Source: Nitrospirillum viridazoti CBAmc (GTDB lineage Bacteria > Pseudomonadota > Alphaproteobacteria > Azospirillales > Azospirillaceae). From it: DNA of 64,000 nt. The first letter of the stretch is position 1; each line of letters begins with the position of its first letter. Where the stretch lies: assembly GCF_000730165.1 (NCBI RefSeq), contig NZ_CP022111.1:1943915-2007914 (forward strand), read 5' to 3'. Below, piece after piece: positions 7,852-16,780 of this stretch. The position numbers and the translations under genes are program-made. The notes beneath the pieces were generated by a model, which worked only from the letters and a program-made list of their open reading frames with translations, was not told the DNA's origin and did no database searches.

Positions 7852-7884
7852 GTACCGATCGGTACGTTGTTGACCGATTGGTAC
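7852..7884 (-). promoter_or_regulatory. Tandem TetR-type operators
   Basis: A perfect 14-base palindrome GTACCGATCGGTAC (7852-7865) is followed by an imperfect copy at 7871-7884 (core ACCGATTGGTAC), with centres 19 bases apart. The pair lies 38-70 bases upstream of the ATG at 7814, where a promoter is expected. Two dimers bound about two helical turns apart is a known arrangement for TetR-like repressors. The cognate regulator is presumed to be the one at 6771. Confidence 0.75.
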
Positions 7885-7945
7885 AATGAAATTCCCGCTC
7901 CGGCAAGAGGTCTTTGCGTCCCGCCCGCTTTTTTCACCTCATGGT

Positions 7946-8623
7946 TCAGGCGACGGCGCGCCACGGGGCCGCCACCGCCACCAGATCCTCAATGCTGACC
8001 AGGGGCATGCCATGGGTTTCGGCATAGGTCACCAGGTCGGGCAGGCGGGCCATGCTGCCGTCGGGCTTCATCACCTCGCACAGCACGCCGGCGGGGGTGC
8101 GGCCGGCGCGGCGCACGAGGTCGATGGTGGCCTCGGTATGCCCGCGGCGGGCCGCCAGCCCACCGGGATGGGCACGCAAGGGGAAGACGTGGCCGGGGCG
8201 GGCCAGGTCTTCCGGCTGGGCGCCATCGGCGATGGCCGTGCGGATGGTGGTGACACGATCCGCGGCCGAGACACCGGTGGTGACGCCGGCCTTGGCCTCG
8301 ATGCTGACGGTGAAGGCGGTGCCGTAGCGCGAGGAATTGGCGCCCACCATGGGCGGCAGGTCCAGGGCGCGGGCGCGTTCGTCGGTCAGCACCAGGCAGA
8401 CGATGCCGCTGCAATCGCGGATCAGCAGCGCCATCTGTTCCACCGTCAGGCTGTCGGCGGCGTAGATGACATCGCCTTCGTTTTCACGGTCGGCATCGTC
8501 GACGACGATCACGCCCTGGCCCGCCTGGATGGCGGCCACGGCGCGGGCCACCCGGGTTTCGGCGTCGCCGAACCGGGACAGCAAATCGTCGTCATGGGCG
8601 GGAATTTGAGAAATCTGACTCAA
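7946..8623 (-). CDS. ribB: 3,4-dihydroxy-2-butanone 4-phosphate synthase
   Basis: This 225-residue enzyme converts ribulose 5-phosphate to 3,4-dihydroxy-2-butanone 4-phosphate and formate in riboflavin synthesis. The diagnostic acidic loop [10 protein letters not shown] is present near residue 42, followed by [18 protein letters not shown] and [15 protein letters not shown]...RRGHTEA, which carry active-site Arg, His and Glu residues. There is no GTP cyclohydrolase II (RibA) domain, so this is a monofunctional RibB. The start is a TTG at 8623, with GGAG 8 bases upstream; a GTG at 8632 is the alternative. The FMN riboswitch at 8786-8932 lies upstream on the same strand, giving feedback control by FMN. 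Confidence 0.95.
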   Translation of the reverse strand: MSQISQIPAHDDDLLSRFGDAETRVARAVAAIQAGQGVIVVDDADRENEGDVIYAADSLTVEQMALLIRDCSGIVCLVLTDERARALDLPPMVGANSSRYGTAFTVSIEAKAGVTTGVSAADRVTTIRTAIADGAQPEDLARPGHVFPLRAHPGGLAARRGHTEATIDLVRRAGRTPAGVLCEVMKPDGSMARLPDLVTYAETHGMPLVSIEDLVAVAAPWRAVA

Positions 8624-8764
8624 GGGTCTCACTCCGTTGAACAATCGGGCGAGCCTGAATCAGGGCAAAAAGAGACTATGGGCGGACGGAAATCCCCCCG
8701 AGGCAAGCCCCATGCGCGGACGCGCGCCCGAACCTGAAGCCCGGCAGGGCACCCAGGGGGAGCG

Positions 8765-8781
8765 CCCGCACATCGCGGGCC
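8765..8781 (-). promoter_or_regulatory. Hairpin in the riboswitch expression platform
   Basis: GCCCGC / GCGGGC with a 5-base loop lies directly after the FMN aptamer. Further on (about 8668-8672 on the plus strand, AAAAA, read as UUUUU on the transcript) there is a U-run. These could form the ON/OFF structure of the switch, but the pairing partner in the aptamer was not worked out. Confidence 0.4.
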
Positions 8782-8785
8782 GGCT

Positions 8786-8932
8786 CATCCTCTTTCATCC
8801 GGACTGTAACCGTCGGCCCCGGCGTTTCACCGGGTCTGCTGACCCCGTGGGCGTCACCGCCCCCGGGCGCTCGCGGGCTCCCCCTCCCTTAAGAGGGGAT
8901 ACCGCCGGTCGGGATTTCCACCCTGCCCTGAG
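8786..8932 (-). ncRNA. FMN riboswitch (RFN element) upstream of ribB
   Basis: Read on the minus strand, the element has all conserved RFN blocks in order: GGGCAGGGTGGAAATCCC, GACCGGCGGTAT, GAGCCCGCGAGCGCC, GACCCGGTGAAACGCCGGG, GCCGACGGTTACAGTCCGG and ATGAAAGAGGATG. It binds FMN in the nascent RNA and lowers expression of riboflavin genes. It sits about 160 bases upstream of the ribB start. The expression platform probably lies between; see the hairpin at 8765-8781. Confidence 0.96.
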
Positions 8933-9034
8933 AACAAGCGTGTTGCCATCCGGCGATGGCCGGATGGTCTGTCGATAGGACAATCCCGCGCCCACCCTGT
9001 CAACACGCGGACGGTTGGAATTTCCTCATGGGCC

Positions 9035-9955
9035 TTATGAGGAGCCGAGGCCTTGCGCCAAACGACCCAGGAAGCCAAGGGCGGGGCCGCCGGTGCGCGG
9101 CAGGCCTTTATAGCGGGCCACCGGTTCCGGCACCGTGCGCAGGATGTGGGCGAACTGCGCCGCCTCGGTCGCGGTCAGGTCGGCCAGGGCGCGCTGATAG
9201 GTGCGGATGGTGAACAGTATGGCACCGGTGGCGGGCAGCCGGCGCAAGGTCTGGCGTTCGATGCGCAGGAACAGGCGGTGCCCGGCATTATCGGCGGTGA
9301 TGGCGTTATCGGCGGCGGTGTGCGCCACCTCATCCGGCTGGAACAGGGCGGGGTCGTCGTTCAGGCCCCAGTTCATGCGCCATACCGGCCGTTCCGGCGC
9401 CAGGGTTTCCAGGAAGCGGTCCACCGGCCGCCCCAGTTTCTCGCCATATAGGGCCACCGGCGCGTGGATGCCGGCCATGGGCCGCCCCAGCTTTTCATGC
9501 AGGCGCCAGCGGTTGGGGAAGCACAGCACGGCGGCGGCCAGCACCGGCACGCCATCAGGGTCCGGCAGCAACAGGCAGAGATCCTCCGCCACCAGGCGGC
9601 CGGCGACCTCCAGCGGATTAGGGCCGGCGTCCGCCAAGTCCCAGGCCTCCCCGGTGATGTGGCAGGGGAAACGGTGCCCGTCGCGGGTGTAGGCACGCGG
9701 GAAGTGACGGGACAGATGGTCCGCCAGCAACGCCAGCAATTCCCCCTGGGCCGCCTCGCCGCCCGGCAGGAAGCCGGTCACGGCCCCGTGCCGCTGGACC
9801 AGCAACTGGCGGCGCTGCGCCAACAGGGCGGGGCAGCTGTCGTCCACCATCAGCCACCGGGCGGGGTCCAGGGCCATCAGGCCCATGGCCATGCGCCAGT
9901 CGCCGCCGTCGAACGGCCAGCACGGCTGCTCCGGCGGCAGATCCCAGGCGTTCAC
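9035..9955 (-). CDS. DUF3445 / heme-dependent oxidative N-demethylase-like protein
   Basis: This protein of about 306 residues matches the DUF3445 family, whose characterised relatives are the alpha subunit of heme-dependent oxidative N-demethylases. Recognisable features are an early WMVDDS-like element (RWLMVDDSCPALLAQRR), DLCLLLPDPDG, FPNRWRLHEKLGRPMAGIHAPV and WRMNWGLNDDPALF. A C-terminal LRIERQTLRRLPATGAILFTIRTY-type segment contains the family's R-x-x-L-x-R-L core. The GTG at 9955 follows the ketoacyl-synthase stop by about 5 bases, so the two genes are co-transcribed. That pairing is unusual. A redox step on the product of the synthase or on an N-methyl group is possible but only inferred. 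Confidence 0.82.
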   Translation of the reverse strand: MNAWDLPPEQPCWPFDGGDWRMAMGLMALDPARWLMVDDSCPALLAQRRQLLVQRHGAVTGFLPGGEAAQGELLALLADHLSRHFPRAYTRDGHRFPCHITGEAWDLADAGPNPLEVAGRLVAEDLCLLLPDPDGVPVLAAAVLCFPNRWRLHEKLGRPMAGIHAPVALYGEKLGRPVDRFLETLAPERPVWRMNWGLNDDPALFQPDEVAHTAADNAITADNAGHRLFLRIERQTLRRLPATGAILFTIRTYQRALADLTATEAAQFAHILRTVPEPVARYKGLPRTGGPALGFLGRLAQGLGSS

Positions 9956-9960
9956 GGGCG

Positions 9961-11043
9961 TCAGACTTCCAGCGGCGCGAAATCGTCCGGCAACTCCGCC
10001 AGCGTGGGCTCGGCGATGGGGCCGACCTCCGCAACCAGGGTGCCCCAGGACCACCCGACGCCGAAGCCGGCCATCAGCAGCTTCTTCGGACCTTCCGCCA
10101 GCATGGGGCCCAGGCGGTGGCAGATGGCCAGCGGGACGGAGGCGGAGCTGGTGTTGCCGAACTTCTCCATGTCGATCAGGAAGCGCTCGGGCGCCGCCCC
10201 GATCTTCTTGCGGATGTGGTCCAGCATCATGCGGTTCGCCTGGTGCGGGACGATCATATCCAAATCGTCCAGCGTCACGCCGGCATGCTCCATCGCCTCG
10301 CGCAGCAGCGGCGGGACGGAGCGCAAGGTGAAGGTGAAGACCTCCGCCCCGTTCAGGTGCAGGCGGGCGTCGCGGTAGAGGCGCTTGTGCTCCTCCTCCG
10401 ACCAGGGCTCCTCGCCCGGGATCAGGCAGTCGCGCTTGCCGCCGGCCTTCACGAAGATGTGCTTGGCCCCGCTGCCATCAGTGCCCAGGATGGCGTGGAT
10501 GGGGGGCGCGTCGGCATCCACCTCCAGCGCCGTGGCGCTGCCCGCGTCGCCGAACAGGGGAAGGGTGGCGCGGTCGTCCGGGCGCAGCCAGCGGGCGGAA
10601 TTGTCGCCGGCCAGCACCAGCGCGCGCCGCGCCGTGCTGCCGCCCAGGAGGCGCGCCGCCATCCAGGTGCCATAGGCGAAGCCGGAGCAGCCCAGCGGCA
10701 CGTCGAAGGCCGCCGTGCTGGTGGGCAGCCCCAGGCGCCGCTGCATGACGGCGGCGGTGACGGGCAGCACGTAATCGGCATCCTGGCTGACAAAGATCAG
10801 AAGGTCGACCGAGGCCGGGTCCCAGCCCAGCTGTTGCATCAGCCCCTCGGCCGCCGCCACGCACATGTCGGACGCCATGTAGGGCCGGGGCAGCAGGCGC
10901 CGCTCCGCCACGCCGATGGTGGCGTAGAGCTTCTTCGCCTCATCTTCCGTGAACAGGGTGTGGTCTTCCAGGTAGGAATGCCGTTCCTTCGGCACCACGG
11001 CCCGGAAGCCCTTGATCCGCACGCCTTCGACGATGGCCTTCAC
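9961..11043 (-). CDS. 3-oxoacyl-ACP synthase III family protein
   Basis: This 360-residue thiolase-fold condensing enzyme has the complete KAS III triad: Cys119 in DVPLGCSGFAYG, His267 in VPHQANRMML and Asn297 in KFGNTSSASVP. Such enzymes condense an acyl-CoA with malonyl-ACP to give a 3-oxoacyl-ACP. Homologues (for example ORF3 in Pseudomonas syringae) occur in flagellin glycosylation islands, where they help make acyl substituents such as 3-hydroxybutyryl on amino sugars. Here the gene is divergent from pseG, with only 75 bases between starts, and two acyl carrier proteins are in the pseI operon, which supports that role. Housekeeping FabH would normally sit with plsX, which is not seen here. 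Confidence 0.92.
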   Translation of the reverse strand: MKAIVEGVRIKGFRAVVPKERHSYLEDHTLFTEDEAKKLYATIGVAERRLLPRPYMASDMCVAAAEGLMQQLGWDPASVDLLIFVSQDADYVLPVTAAVMQRRLGLPTSTAAFDVPLGCSGFAYGTWMAARLLGGSTARRALVLAGDNSARWLRPDDRATLPLFGDAGSATALEVDADAPPIHAILGTDGSGAKHIFVKAGGKRDCLIPGEEPWSEEEHKRLYRDARLHLNGAEVFTFTLRSVPPLLREAMEHAGVTLDDLDMIVPHQANRMMLDHIRKKIGAAPERFLIDMEKFGNTSSASVPLAICHRLGPMLAEGPKKLLMAGFGVGWSWGTLVAEVGPIAEPTLAELPDDFAPLEV

Positions 11044-11118
11044 CGCAACCCGCCCTGAGAGAAGTGTCCTTAGCTGCTATACTATGGCCATTCCCGCCCC
11101 GATGCCAAAGGCCCTCTG

Positions 11119-12180
11119 TTGAGCACCATCCTGATCCGCGCCGACGCCACCGCGTCCATGGGCACCGGCCACGTCATGCGCTGCCTGTCGGTGGCGGAGG
11201 CCTTGCGGGAACGGGGGATATCACCCCTGTTCGGTGCCGTGGACCTGCCGCCCGCCCTGGCGCGTCGGCTGGACGCCGCCGGCTTCGGCGTCAGCCTGCT
11301 GGCGGGCCCGGCGGCAAGTGGGGCGGACCTGGCCAGCCTGGCCGGGCAGATACGCCGGCACGACGCCCGCGCCGTGATCCTGGACGGTTATCACTTCAAC
11401 GATGCCTATCGTGCCGGACTGGCGGCGCTGGGCAAACCGGTCATGGCCTTCGACGACGGGCCGGGCACGCGGCCCCTGCACGCCCGGCTGATTGTGAACG
11501 CAGGCGCGGCGGTGGATGAGGCCACCTATCGCGCCGCCAATCCGGATGCCATGCTGGCGCTGGGGCCCGCCTATGCCCCCCTGCGGGTGGAGTTCCGCCG
11601 GGCGCGCGGCCAGGCCTTGCCCCCCCTTGACCGCCGTCGCCGCCTGCTGCTGACCTTCGGCGGCACCGACCCGGCGGGCCTGACGCTGCCCTGCCTGAAG
11701 CGCCTGGCCCCAGCCCTGCCGGCCGGCGCCGGCCTGGACGTGGTGGTGGGCGGCAGCAACCCCAACACCGACTGCATCCGCACCGCCGGAGACCGCTACC
11801 CCAACACGGTCGTCCATGTGGAAACGCCGCGCATGGCCGACCTGATGCGCGAAGCAGGCCTGGCCCTGTCCGCCGCCGGCGGCACCTTGGGGGAGTTGGC
11901 CTGCCTGGCGGTGCCCACGCTGCTGGTGGTGGTGGCGGATAACCAGGCCAGCAGTGCCGGCGCGGTGGCGGCATCAGGCAAGGCCCGGGTCATCGACGCG
12001 CGCGGCATGGACAAGGCCGAGGCGGCGGAGCGCATCACGGCCGACGCCCTGGCGCTATGGGCCGATGCCGACGCACGCGCGGCCCTGAGCCACCGCATCG
12101 GCGAGGGCGATGGCGGCCAGATGGTGGACGGGTTGGGCGCGGTGCGCATCGCCGACGCGTTGCTGGCCCTGCCGGCCTGA
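11119..12180 (+). CDS. pseG: PseG-like UDP-sugar hydrolase (pseudaminic acid synthesis)
   Basis: This 353-residue GT-B-fold hydrolase matches UDP-2,4-diacetamido-2,4,6-trideoxy-beta-L-altropyranose hydrolase, which releases UDP before condensation to the nonulosonate. The N-terminus has the family motif IRADATASMGTGHVMRC with His18 in the catalytic position. Later come FDDG, LLLTFGGTDP, VVVGGSNPN and ALSAAGGTLGELACLAVP. The start is a TTG at 11119, because family homology begins immediately after it and no in-frame ATG precedes it. It is divergent from the ketoacyl synthase at 11043. The SNF2 helicase gene follows 19 bases downstream on the same strand. Confidence 0.9.
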   Translation: MSTILIRADATASMGTGHVMRCLSVAEALRERGISPLFGAVDLPPALARRLDAAGFGVSLLAGPAASGADLASLAGQIRRHDARAVILDGYHFNDAYRAGLAALGKPVMAFDDGPGTRPLHARLIVNAGAAVDEATYRAANPDAMLALGPAYAPLRVEFRRARGQALPPLDRRRRLLLTFGGTDPAGLTLPCLKRLAPALPAGAGLDVVVGGSNPNTDCIRTAGDRYPNTVVHVETPRMADLMREAGLALSAAGGTLGELACLAVPTLLVVVADNQASSAGAVAASGKARVIDARGMDKAEAAERITADALALWADADARAALSHRIGEGDGGQMVDGLGAVRIADALLALPA

Positions 12181-12199
12181 TCGCCGTTATGGTCGCCGC

Positions 12200-15100
12200 A
12201 TGACCCCGCCCGATCTCGACGCGCTTTCGCCGCCCGACCGCATCCTGCTGCGCCTCATCGCCCTGATCGGATCGCTGCCGCCGGCCCGGGCGCTGCTGGA
12301 TTGCCTGAACCAGGCGCGCGTCAGCCCCACCCCCTGGACCCATGAGGCGCTGATCGAGGCGCAGAACAGCCTGCGCCGCCACGGCCTGCTGAACAACAAG
12401 ATGGCCTGCCCGCCCGCGCTGGCGCACGCCGTGGCCATCGCGGCGCTGGAAACGGCGGAGGGCAAGGCCCTGGCCATCGCCATCCGCACCCAGCTGCCCG
12501 GTGAATCGAAAAGCTATTGGGACCCCAAGCTGGTGGAGATCGATTTCGCGCGTGGCCTGAGGTTGGCCGCGTTGCAGAACGATGGGGCGGAGGTCCAGCG
12601 CCTGCTGGGCCTGGTCAGGCGTCCCGCCCATGCGCTGCCGGAGCTGTTCAATCGCCATTTCACGCTGGTGCCGCTGAGGGTCGACTGGCTGGCCGGACGC
12701 GCGCCGGTGATCCAGGCGACGCTGCTGGCGGCGAAGCTCGGCCATTGGATGGCCACGGCGGAAATGTCGCCGGATCTGCCGGCCCTGGTCGATCACGCCC
12801 AGGCGCACCAGATCCTGCGCCGCGATTGCTTCACCCTGATCGCCGACTTCCGGCTATTGAGCGGGCAATTGCCAGCGTTGCAAGCGTTGCTGGCGAATAC
12901 GCCCATGCCGGAGGCGGCCCTGCCCTATGCCGCCGCCCACGCCCTGCTGTCGGAGGACGCGCCCCGCGCCCGCGCCCTGTTCGGCGAGGCCGTGACGCAG
13001 CACCGCCGGGCCCTGCGCAAGCGCAAGGGCGGCCTGCCTGGACACCTGGGCGTGCTGCACCTGTGCGCGCAATTGGCTGGGGGCGACCCGGCCCAGCACG
13101 CCGCCATCCCCGCCCTGGCGCAAGACCATATCCAGGCCGGCCAGATCCCGCTGGGCTCCATGGCCATCGAGGCCCTGGCCAGCTTGTCCGCCAACAAGCC
13201 GGAAGCGGCGCTGAACAGCGTGAAATGGCTGCTGAGCGCCACCGACACCATGGCCCGGCCCTCCCCCCTGGGCTTGGGGCTGGTGGCCGTGGCGGCGGCC
13301 GTGGTGGACGCGGCGCTGGCCCGCCACCATGCCGACGCCTGGGATCAGTGGTTCCGCCATCTGGCCCCCACCATGCCCCTGGCCGCCGACCTGATGGCGG
13401 AGGTGCTGGCCCGGGTGGCCAACAATCCCACCCCCTATCAGACCCATCTGGCGCGGCCCGACAGACACGTGACGCTGCGCTTCCTGACCCTGCTGCCCGT
13501 GAAGGAGCCGTGGGAGCGGGCGCTGGAGAGCCTGGAGGTGTTGCTGGAGCCGCCGGCGCCGGTGGAGAGGAAGACGACAGGCAAGCGCCTGGCCTGGCTG
13601 GTCGATCCCAGCAGCGGGGCGGTGGAACCGGTAGAGCAGGTGCAGCAGCGCGGCCCCACCAAAAGCCCGACCCAGGGCTGGAGCGTGGGACGGCCCATTC
13701 CGCTGAAGCGTCTCTACCAGGGTGACGCCCAGCTGACCTATCTGGATGAGTTCGACCGGCGGGTCATCGCCACCATCGCCCGCGATTACGACGGCTGGGG
13801 CCACGGCCGCTCCCGCTACGACTATTTCCTGCCACCACGCGACACGCTGCCGGCCCTGGTGGGCCATCCCCGCGTGTTCTATCGCCGCGAGCCGGGACCG
13901 CCGGTGGAGTTGGTGCTGGCGCGGCCGGAGCTGGTGCTGGCTGGCACCCGGGGCGGCTACCGCTTGGCCCTGTCGCATCCGGCCGAAGAGGTGGACGCCA
14001 TCATGGAGGTGGAGGGGCCCACCCGCTGGCGCGTGGTGGTGATCGACGACAAGGCCGTGGCGGCGGGCAAGCTGCTGGGCGCGGACGGCATCACCGTGCC
14101 AGCCATGGCGCGCGACCGCCTGGCCGCCATCGCGCGCTCCCGCATGCCCGACCTGCCGGTGCGGGTGGAGGCCGCCGATCTGGACGAGGGCCGGACGGAG
14201 GCGGGCGACTCCGCCCCGGTGGTGCGCCTGCGCCTGCTGGACCCGGGTCTCAAGGTTACGCTGGTCGTGCGGCCGCTGGGGCCCGACGGCCCCCATTTCG
14301 CGCCGGGACAGGGCAGCCGGCGCGTCACCGGCAACGGCCGGCGCGCCCTGCGTGACCTGGCGGCGGAGGAACGCCTGGCCCAGGCCCTGGCCGATGCCTG
14401 CCCCAGCCTGGGCGGCGAGGGCCCGGAATGGGAGTTGGAGGGCCTGAGCGCCGCGCTGGAATTCCTGAGCGAGCTGAAGGCCCTGCCCCAACCACCGACC
14501 CTGGAGTGGCCGGAGGGACAGAAGCTGACCCTGCGCGGCGGCGAGGCCGGCACCAGCCATTTCAGCACCACGGTCAAAAGCACCGAAAGCTGGTTCGCCG
14601 TGGGCGGAACCCTGAAGCTGGACGAGGGGCTGGTACTGGACCTGAAGGATTTGCTGGTCCGGCTTGAGGACGCGCCCGGCCGTTTCGTGCCCCTGGGCGA
14701 CGGCCAGTTCGTGGCCCTGGACCGCCATTTCCGCCAGCAGTTGGACCGCCTGTTGCGCATGGGGGGCGTGAAGGTCCCGCGCGCGGCCGGCGCCGCCCTG
14801 CGCGGCCTGGTCGAGGAGGCGGCCTCGGCCCAGGTGGACCAGGCCTGGCGCGCCTTCATCCAGAACCTGGACGACGCCGCGGCTTGGCAGCCGCTCCTGC
14901 CCAACGGCCTGACCGCCGAACTGCGCGACTACCAGGCGGAGGGATATTTCTGGATGAGCCGCCTGGCACGCCTGGGTGCCGGCGCCCTGCTGGCCGATGA
15001 CATGGGCCTGGGCAAGACTGTGCAGGCGATAGCCCTGATGGCGGCCAAGGCCGGCGACGGCCCCATGCTGGTGGTGGCCCCCACCTCCGTCGCCGGCAAC

Positions 15101-16291
15101 TGGCAATCGGAACTGGCGCGCTTCGCCCCTGGGCTGACCGTGCACCGCCTGGCCGAAACAGGCGGGCGCCAGGAGGTGCTGCGCGCCCTGGGGCCCGGCG
15201 ACGTGCTGGTGACCACCTACGGCCTGCTGGTACGGGAGGAGGCGCTGCTGGCGGCCGTGCCCTGGGCCGTGGCCGTGCTGGACGAGGCGCAGGCCATCAA
15301 GAACCCGGACACCCGCCGCGCCCAGGCCGCCCGCACGCTGAACGCCGGCTTCCGCCTGGCCCTGACCGGCACGCCGGTGGAAAACGACCTGGAAGAGCTG
15401 TGGAGCCTGTTCCAGTTCACCAACCCCGGCCTGCTGGGCAGCCGCAAGACCTTCGCCCAGCGCTTCGGCACCCCCATCCAGGCGGCGCACAGCCCCGGCG
15501 CCCGCGCGGCCCTGCGCGCGGTGGTCCAACCCTTCCTGCTGCGCCGGACCAAGGCGTCCGTACTGTCCGAACTGCCCCCGCGCACGGAGCAGACCCTGCT
15601 GGTCGAGCGCGGGGCGGAGGAGATCGCCTTTTACGAAGCGTTGCGCCGCCGCGCCCTTGAAAAACTGGAGGAGATGTCGGGCGAGCGGTCCCGCATCCAC
15701 ATCCTGGCGGAGATCACCCGCCTGCGGCAGGCCTGCTGCCACCCCGACCTGGTGGCGGCCGACGCGCACCTGCCCTCAGCCAAGCTGGATGCCTTCCTGG
15801 AACTGGTCGACGAACTGCGCGAGGGCGGCCACCGCGCCCTGGTATTCAGCCAATTCATCGGCCACCTGGCGCGGGTGCGCACCGCCTTGGACCGCATGGG
15901 CGTCACCTATCAACTGCTGGACGGCAGCCTGACGGCGGCGGAGCGGCAGCGGCGGGTGGCGGCCTTCCAGGCGGGCGAGGGCGAGTTGTTCCTGATCAGC
16001 CTGAAGGCCGGCGGCGTGGGCCTGAACCTGACGGCGGCCGACTATGTCATCCACCTGGACCCGTGGTGGAACCCCGCCGTGGAGGACCAGGCGTCCGATC
16101 GCGCCCACCGCATCGGCCAGCGCCGGCCGGTGACCATCTACCGCCTGATCCTGAAGGGCAGCATCGAGGAGGGCATCGTCGCCCTGCATGGCCGCAAGCG
16201 CGACCTGGCCGACGCCCTGCTGCAGGACGCTGATGCCGCCGGCCACTTGTCGGACGAGGATCTGCTGGCCTTGATCCGGGGTGTGGGCTGA
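12200..16291 (+). CDS. SNF2-family DEAD/DEAH-like helicase
   Basis: This is a 1363-residue bacterial SNF2 ATPase. The Walker A motif is DDMGLGKT at 933-940, the Walker B DEAQ at 1028-1031 and the C-terminal helicase signature QASDRAHRIGQ at about 1297-1307, preceded by LKAGGVGLNLTAADYVIHLD. The first 900 residues are helical and poorly conserved, with a SNF2_N-associated bacterial region around 560-860. These proteins are thought to remodel protein-nucleic-acid complexes, for example RNA polymerase or stalled forks. The ATG at 12200 follows pseG by 19 bases, so read-through from that gene is possible. There is no obvious functional link to the sugar genes. Confidence 0.95.
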   Translation: MTPPDLDALSPPDRILLRLIALIGSLPPARALLDCLNQARVSPTPWTHEALIEAQNSLRRHGLLNNKMACPPALAHAVAIAALETAEGKALAIAIRTQLPGESKSYWDPKLVEIDFARGLRLAALQNDGAEVQRLLGLVRRPAHALPELFNRHFTLVPLRVDWLAGRAPVIQATLLAAKLGHWMATAEMSPDLPALVDHAQAHQILRRDCFTLIADFRLLSGQLPALQALLANTPMPEAALPYAAAHALLSEDAPRARALFGEAVTQHRRALRKRKGGLPGHLGVLHLCAQLAGGDPAQHAAIPALAQDHIQAGQIPLGSMAIEALASLSANKPEAALNSVKWLLSATDTMARPSPLGLGLVAVAAAVVDAALARHHADAWDQWFRHLAPTMPLAADLMAEVLARVANNPTPYQTHLARPDRHVTLRFLTLLPVKEPWERALESLEVLLEPPAPVERKTTGKRLAWLVDPSSGAVEPVEQVQQRGPTKSPTQGWSVGRPIPLKRLYQGDAQLTYLDEFDRRVIATIARDYDGWGHGRSRYDYFLPPRDTLPALVGHPRVFYRREPGPPVELVLARPELVLAGTRGGYRLALSHPAEEVDAIMEVEGPTRWRVVVIDDKAVAAGKLLGADGITVPAMARDRLAAIARSRMPDLPVRVEAADLDEGRTEAGDSAPVVRLRLLDPGLKVTLVVRPLGPDGPHFAPGQGSRRVTGNGRRALRDLAAEERLAQALADACPSLGGEGPEWELEGLSAALEFLSELKALPQPPTLEWPEGQKLTLRGGEAGTSHFSTTVKSTESWFAVGGTLKLDEGLVLDLKDLLVRLEDAPGRFVPLGDGQFVALDRHFRQQLDRLLRMGGVKVPRAAGAALRGLVEEAASAQVDQAWRAFIQNLDDAAAWQPLLPNGLTAELRDYQAEGYFWMSRLARLGAGALLADDMGLGKTVQAIALMAAKAGDGPMLVVAPTSVAGNWQSELARFAPGLTVHRLAETGGRQEVLRALGPGDVLVTTYGLLVREEALLAAVPWAVAVLDEAQAIKNPDTRRAQAARTLNAGFRLALTGTPVENDLEELWSLFQFTNPGLLGSRKTFAQRFGTPIQAAHSPGARAALRAVVQPFLLRRTKASVLSELPPRTEQTLLVERGAEEIAFYEALRRRALEKLEEMSGERSRIHILAEITRLRQACCHPDLVAADAHLPSAKLDAFLELVDELREGGHRALVFSQFIGHLARVRTALDRMGVTYQLLDGSLTAAERQRRVAAFQAGEGELFLISLKAGGVGLNLTAADYVIHLDPWWNPAVEDQASDRAHRIGQRRPVTIYRLILKGSIEEGIVALHGRKRDLADALLQDADAAGHLSDEDLLALIRGVG

Positions 16292-16318
16292 GCGGCGGGC
16301 CTATGGTAGGCTACCGTC

Positions 16319-16501
16319 ATGACCCAGCCCGCTTCCATTTTCGACATCGTGGACGAGGACGCCAAGCGTCGCGCCATTGAGGCGGCGCGCGCGTCGGTTG
16401 CCGCTGGCAACGTCGTGGATCATGATGTCGTTGTGCAATGGCTTGAGCAGTTGCTGGCGGGAAAGAAAGTTCCCCCGCCCTCCTCCTCCGGGCAAACTTG
16501 A
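16319..16501 (+). CDS. Antitoxin of a ParE/RelE-type module
   Basis: This 60-residue acidic helical protein (DIVDEDAKRRAIEAARASVA, then VVDHDVVVQWLEQLLAGKK) has the size and position of a type II antitoxin. The TGA stop overlaps the TTG start of the toxin gene, a translational coupling typical of such pairs. The WLEQLLAGKK tail resembles CopG/ParD-like antitoxin C-termini that wrap the toxin. The call rests mainly on the partner. Confidence 0.8.
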   Translation: MTQPASIFDIVDEDAKRRAIEAARASVAAGNVVDHDVVVQWLEQLLAGKKVPPPSSSGQT

Positions 16502-16773
16502 AGCGAATTCGCTGGTCCATCGATGCGCTGGGCGACGTCGATCGACACGTCGCCTATATCGCCGCTTTCAATCTTGTCGCCGCCGAACGGGTTTTGCGGG
16601 CGCTGCTGACCACGGCGAACAGCCTGCTCACCTTCCCAAATCGGGGCCGTCGGGGCAGCGTACCTGGGACGCGGGAGTTGCTGGTCTTTCCGCCCTACGT
16701 GATCATCTACGAAGTCATGGACGATGAGATCATCATCCTGCGCGTCTGGCACGGGGCGCAGGATCGGGGCTGA
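16498..16773 (+). CDS. ParE/RelE-family toxin
   Basis: This 91-residue toxin has the RelE/ParE superfamily layout: IRWSIDALGDVDRHVAYIA at the N-terminus, a helical hairpin, NRGRRGSVPGTRELLV, PPYVIIYEV and the C-terminal IIILRVWHGAQDR. The GTRELLV and RVWHGAQ elements are typical of ParE. Such toxins act on DNA gyrase (ParE) or on ribosome-bound mRNA (RelE); the sequence favours ParE. The start is a TTG at 16498 inside the antitoxin stop. On an extra-chromosomal replicon, such a module may add to stable maintenance. Confidence 0.9.
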   Translation: MKRIRWSIDALGDVDRHVAYIAAFNLVAAERVLRALLTTANSLLTFPNRGRRGSVPGTRELLVFPPYVIIYEVMDDEIIILRVWHGAQDRG

Positions 16774-16780
16774 TCCGGCA

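Noticed and set aside
12854..15769. A 971-codon open frame on the minus strand opposite the SNF2 gene
   Set aside because: It is antisense to a helicase with clear motifs and arises from GC-rich third positions; its product is low-complexity Gln/Gly/Arg/Ala without a domain.
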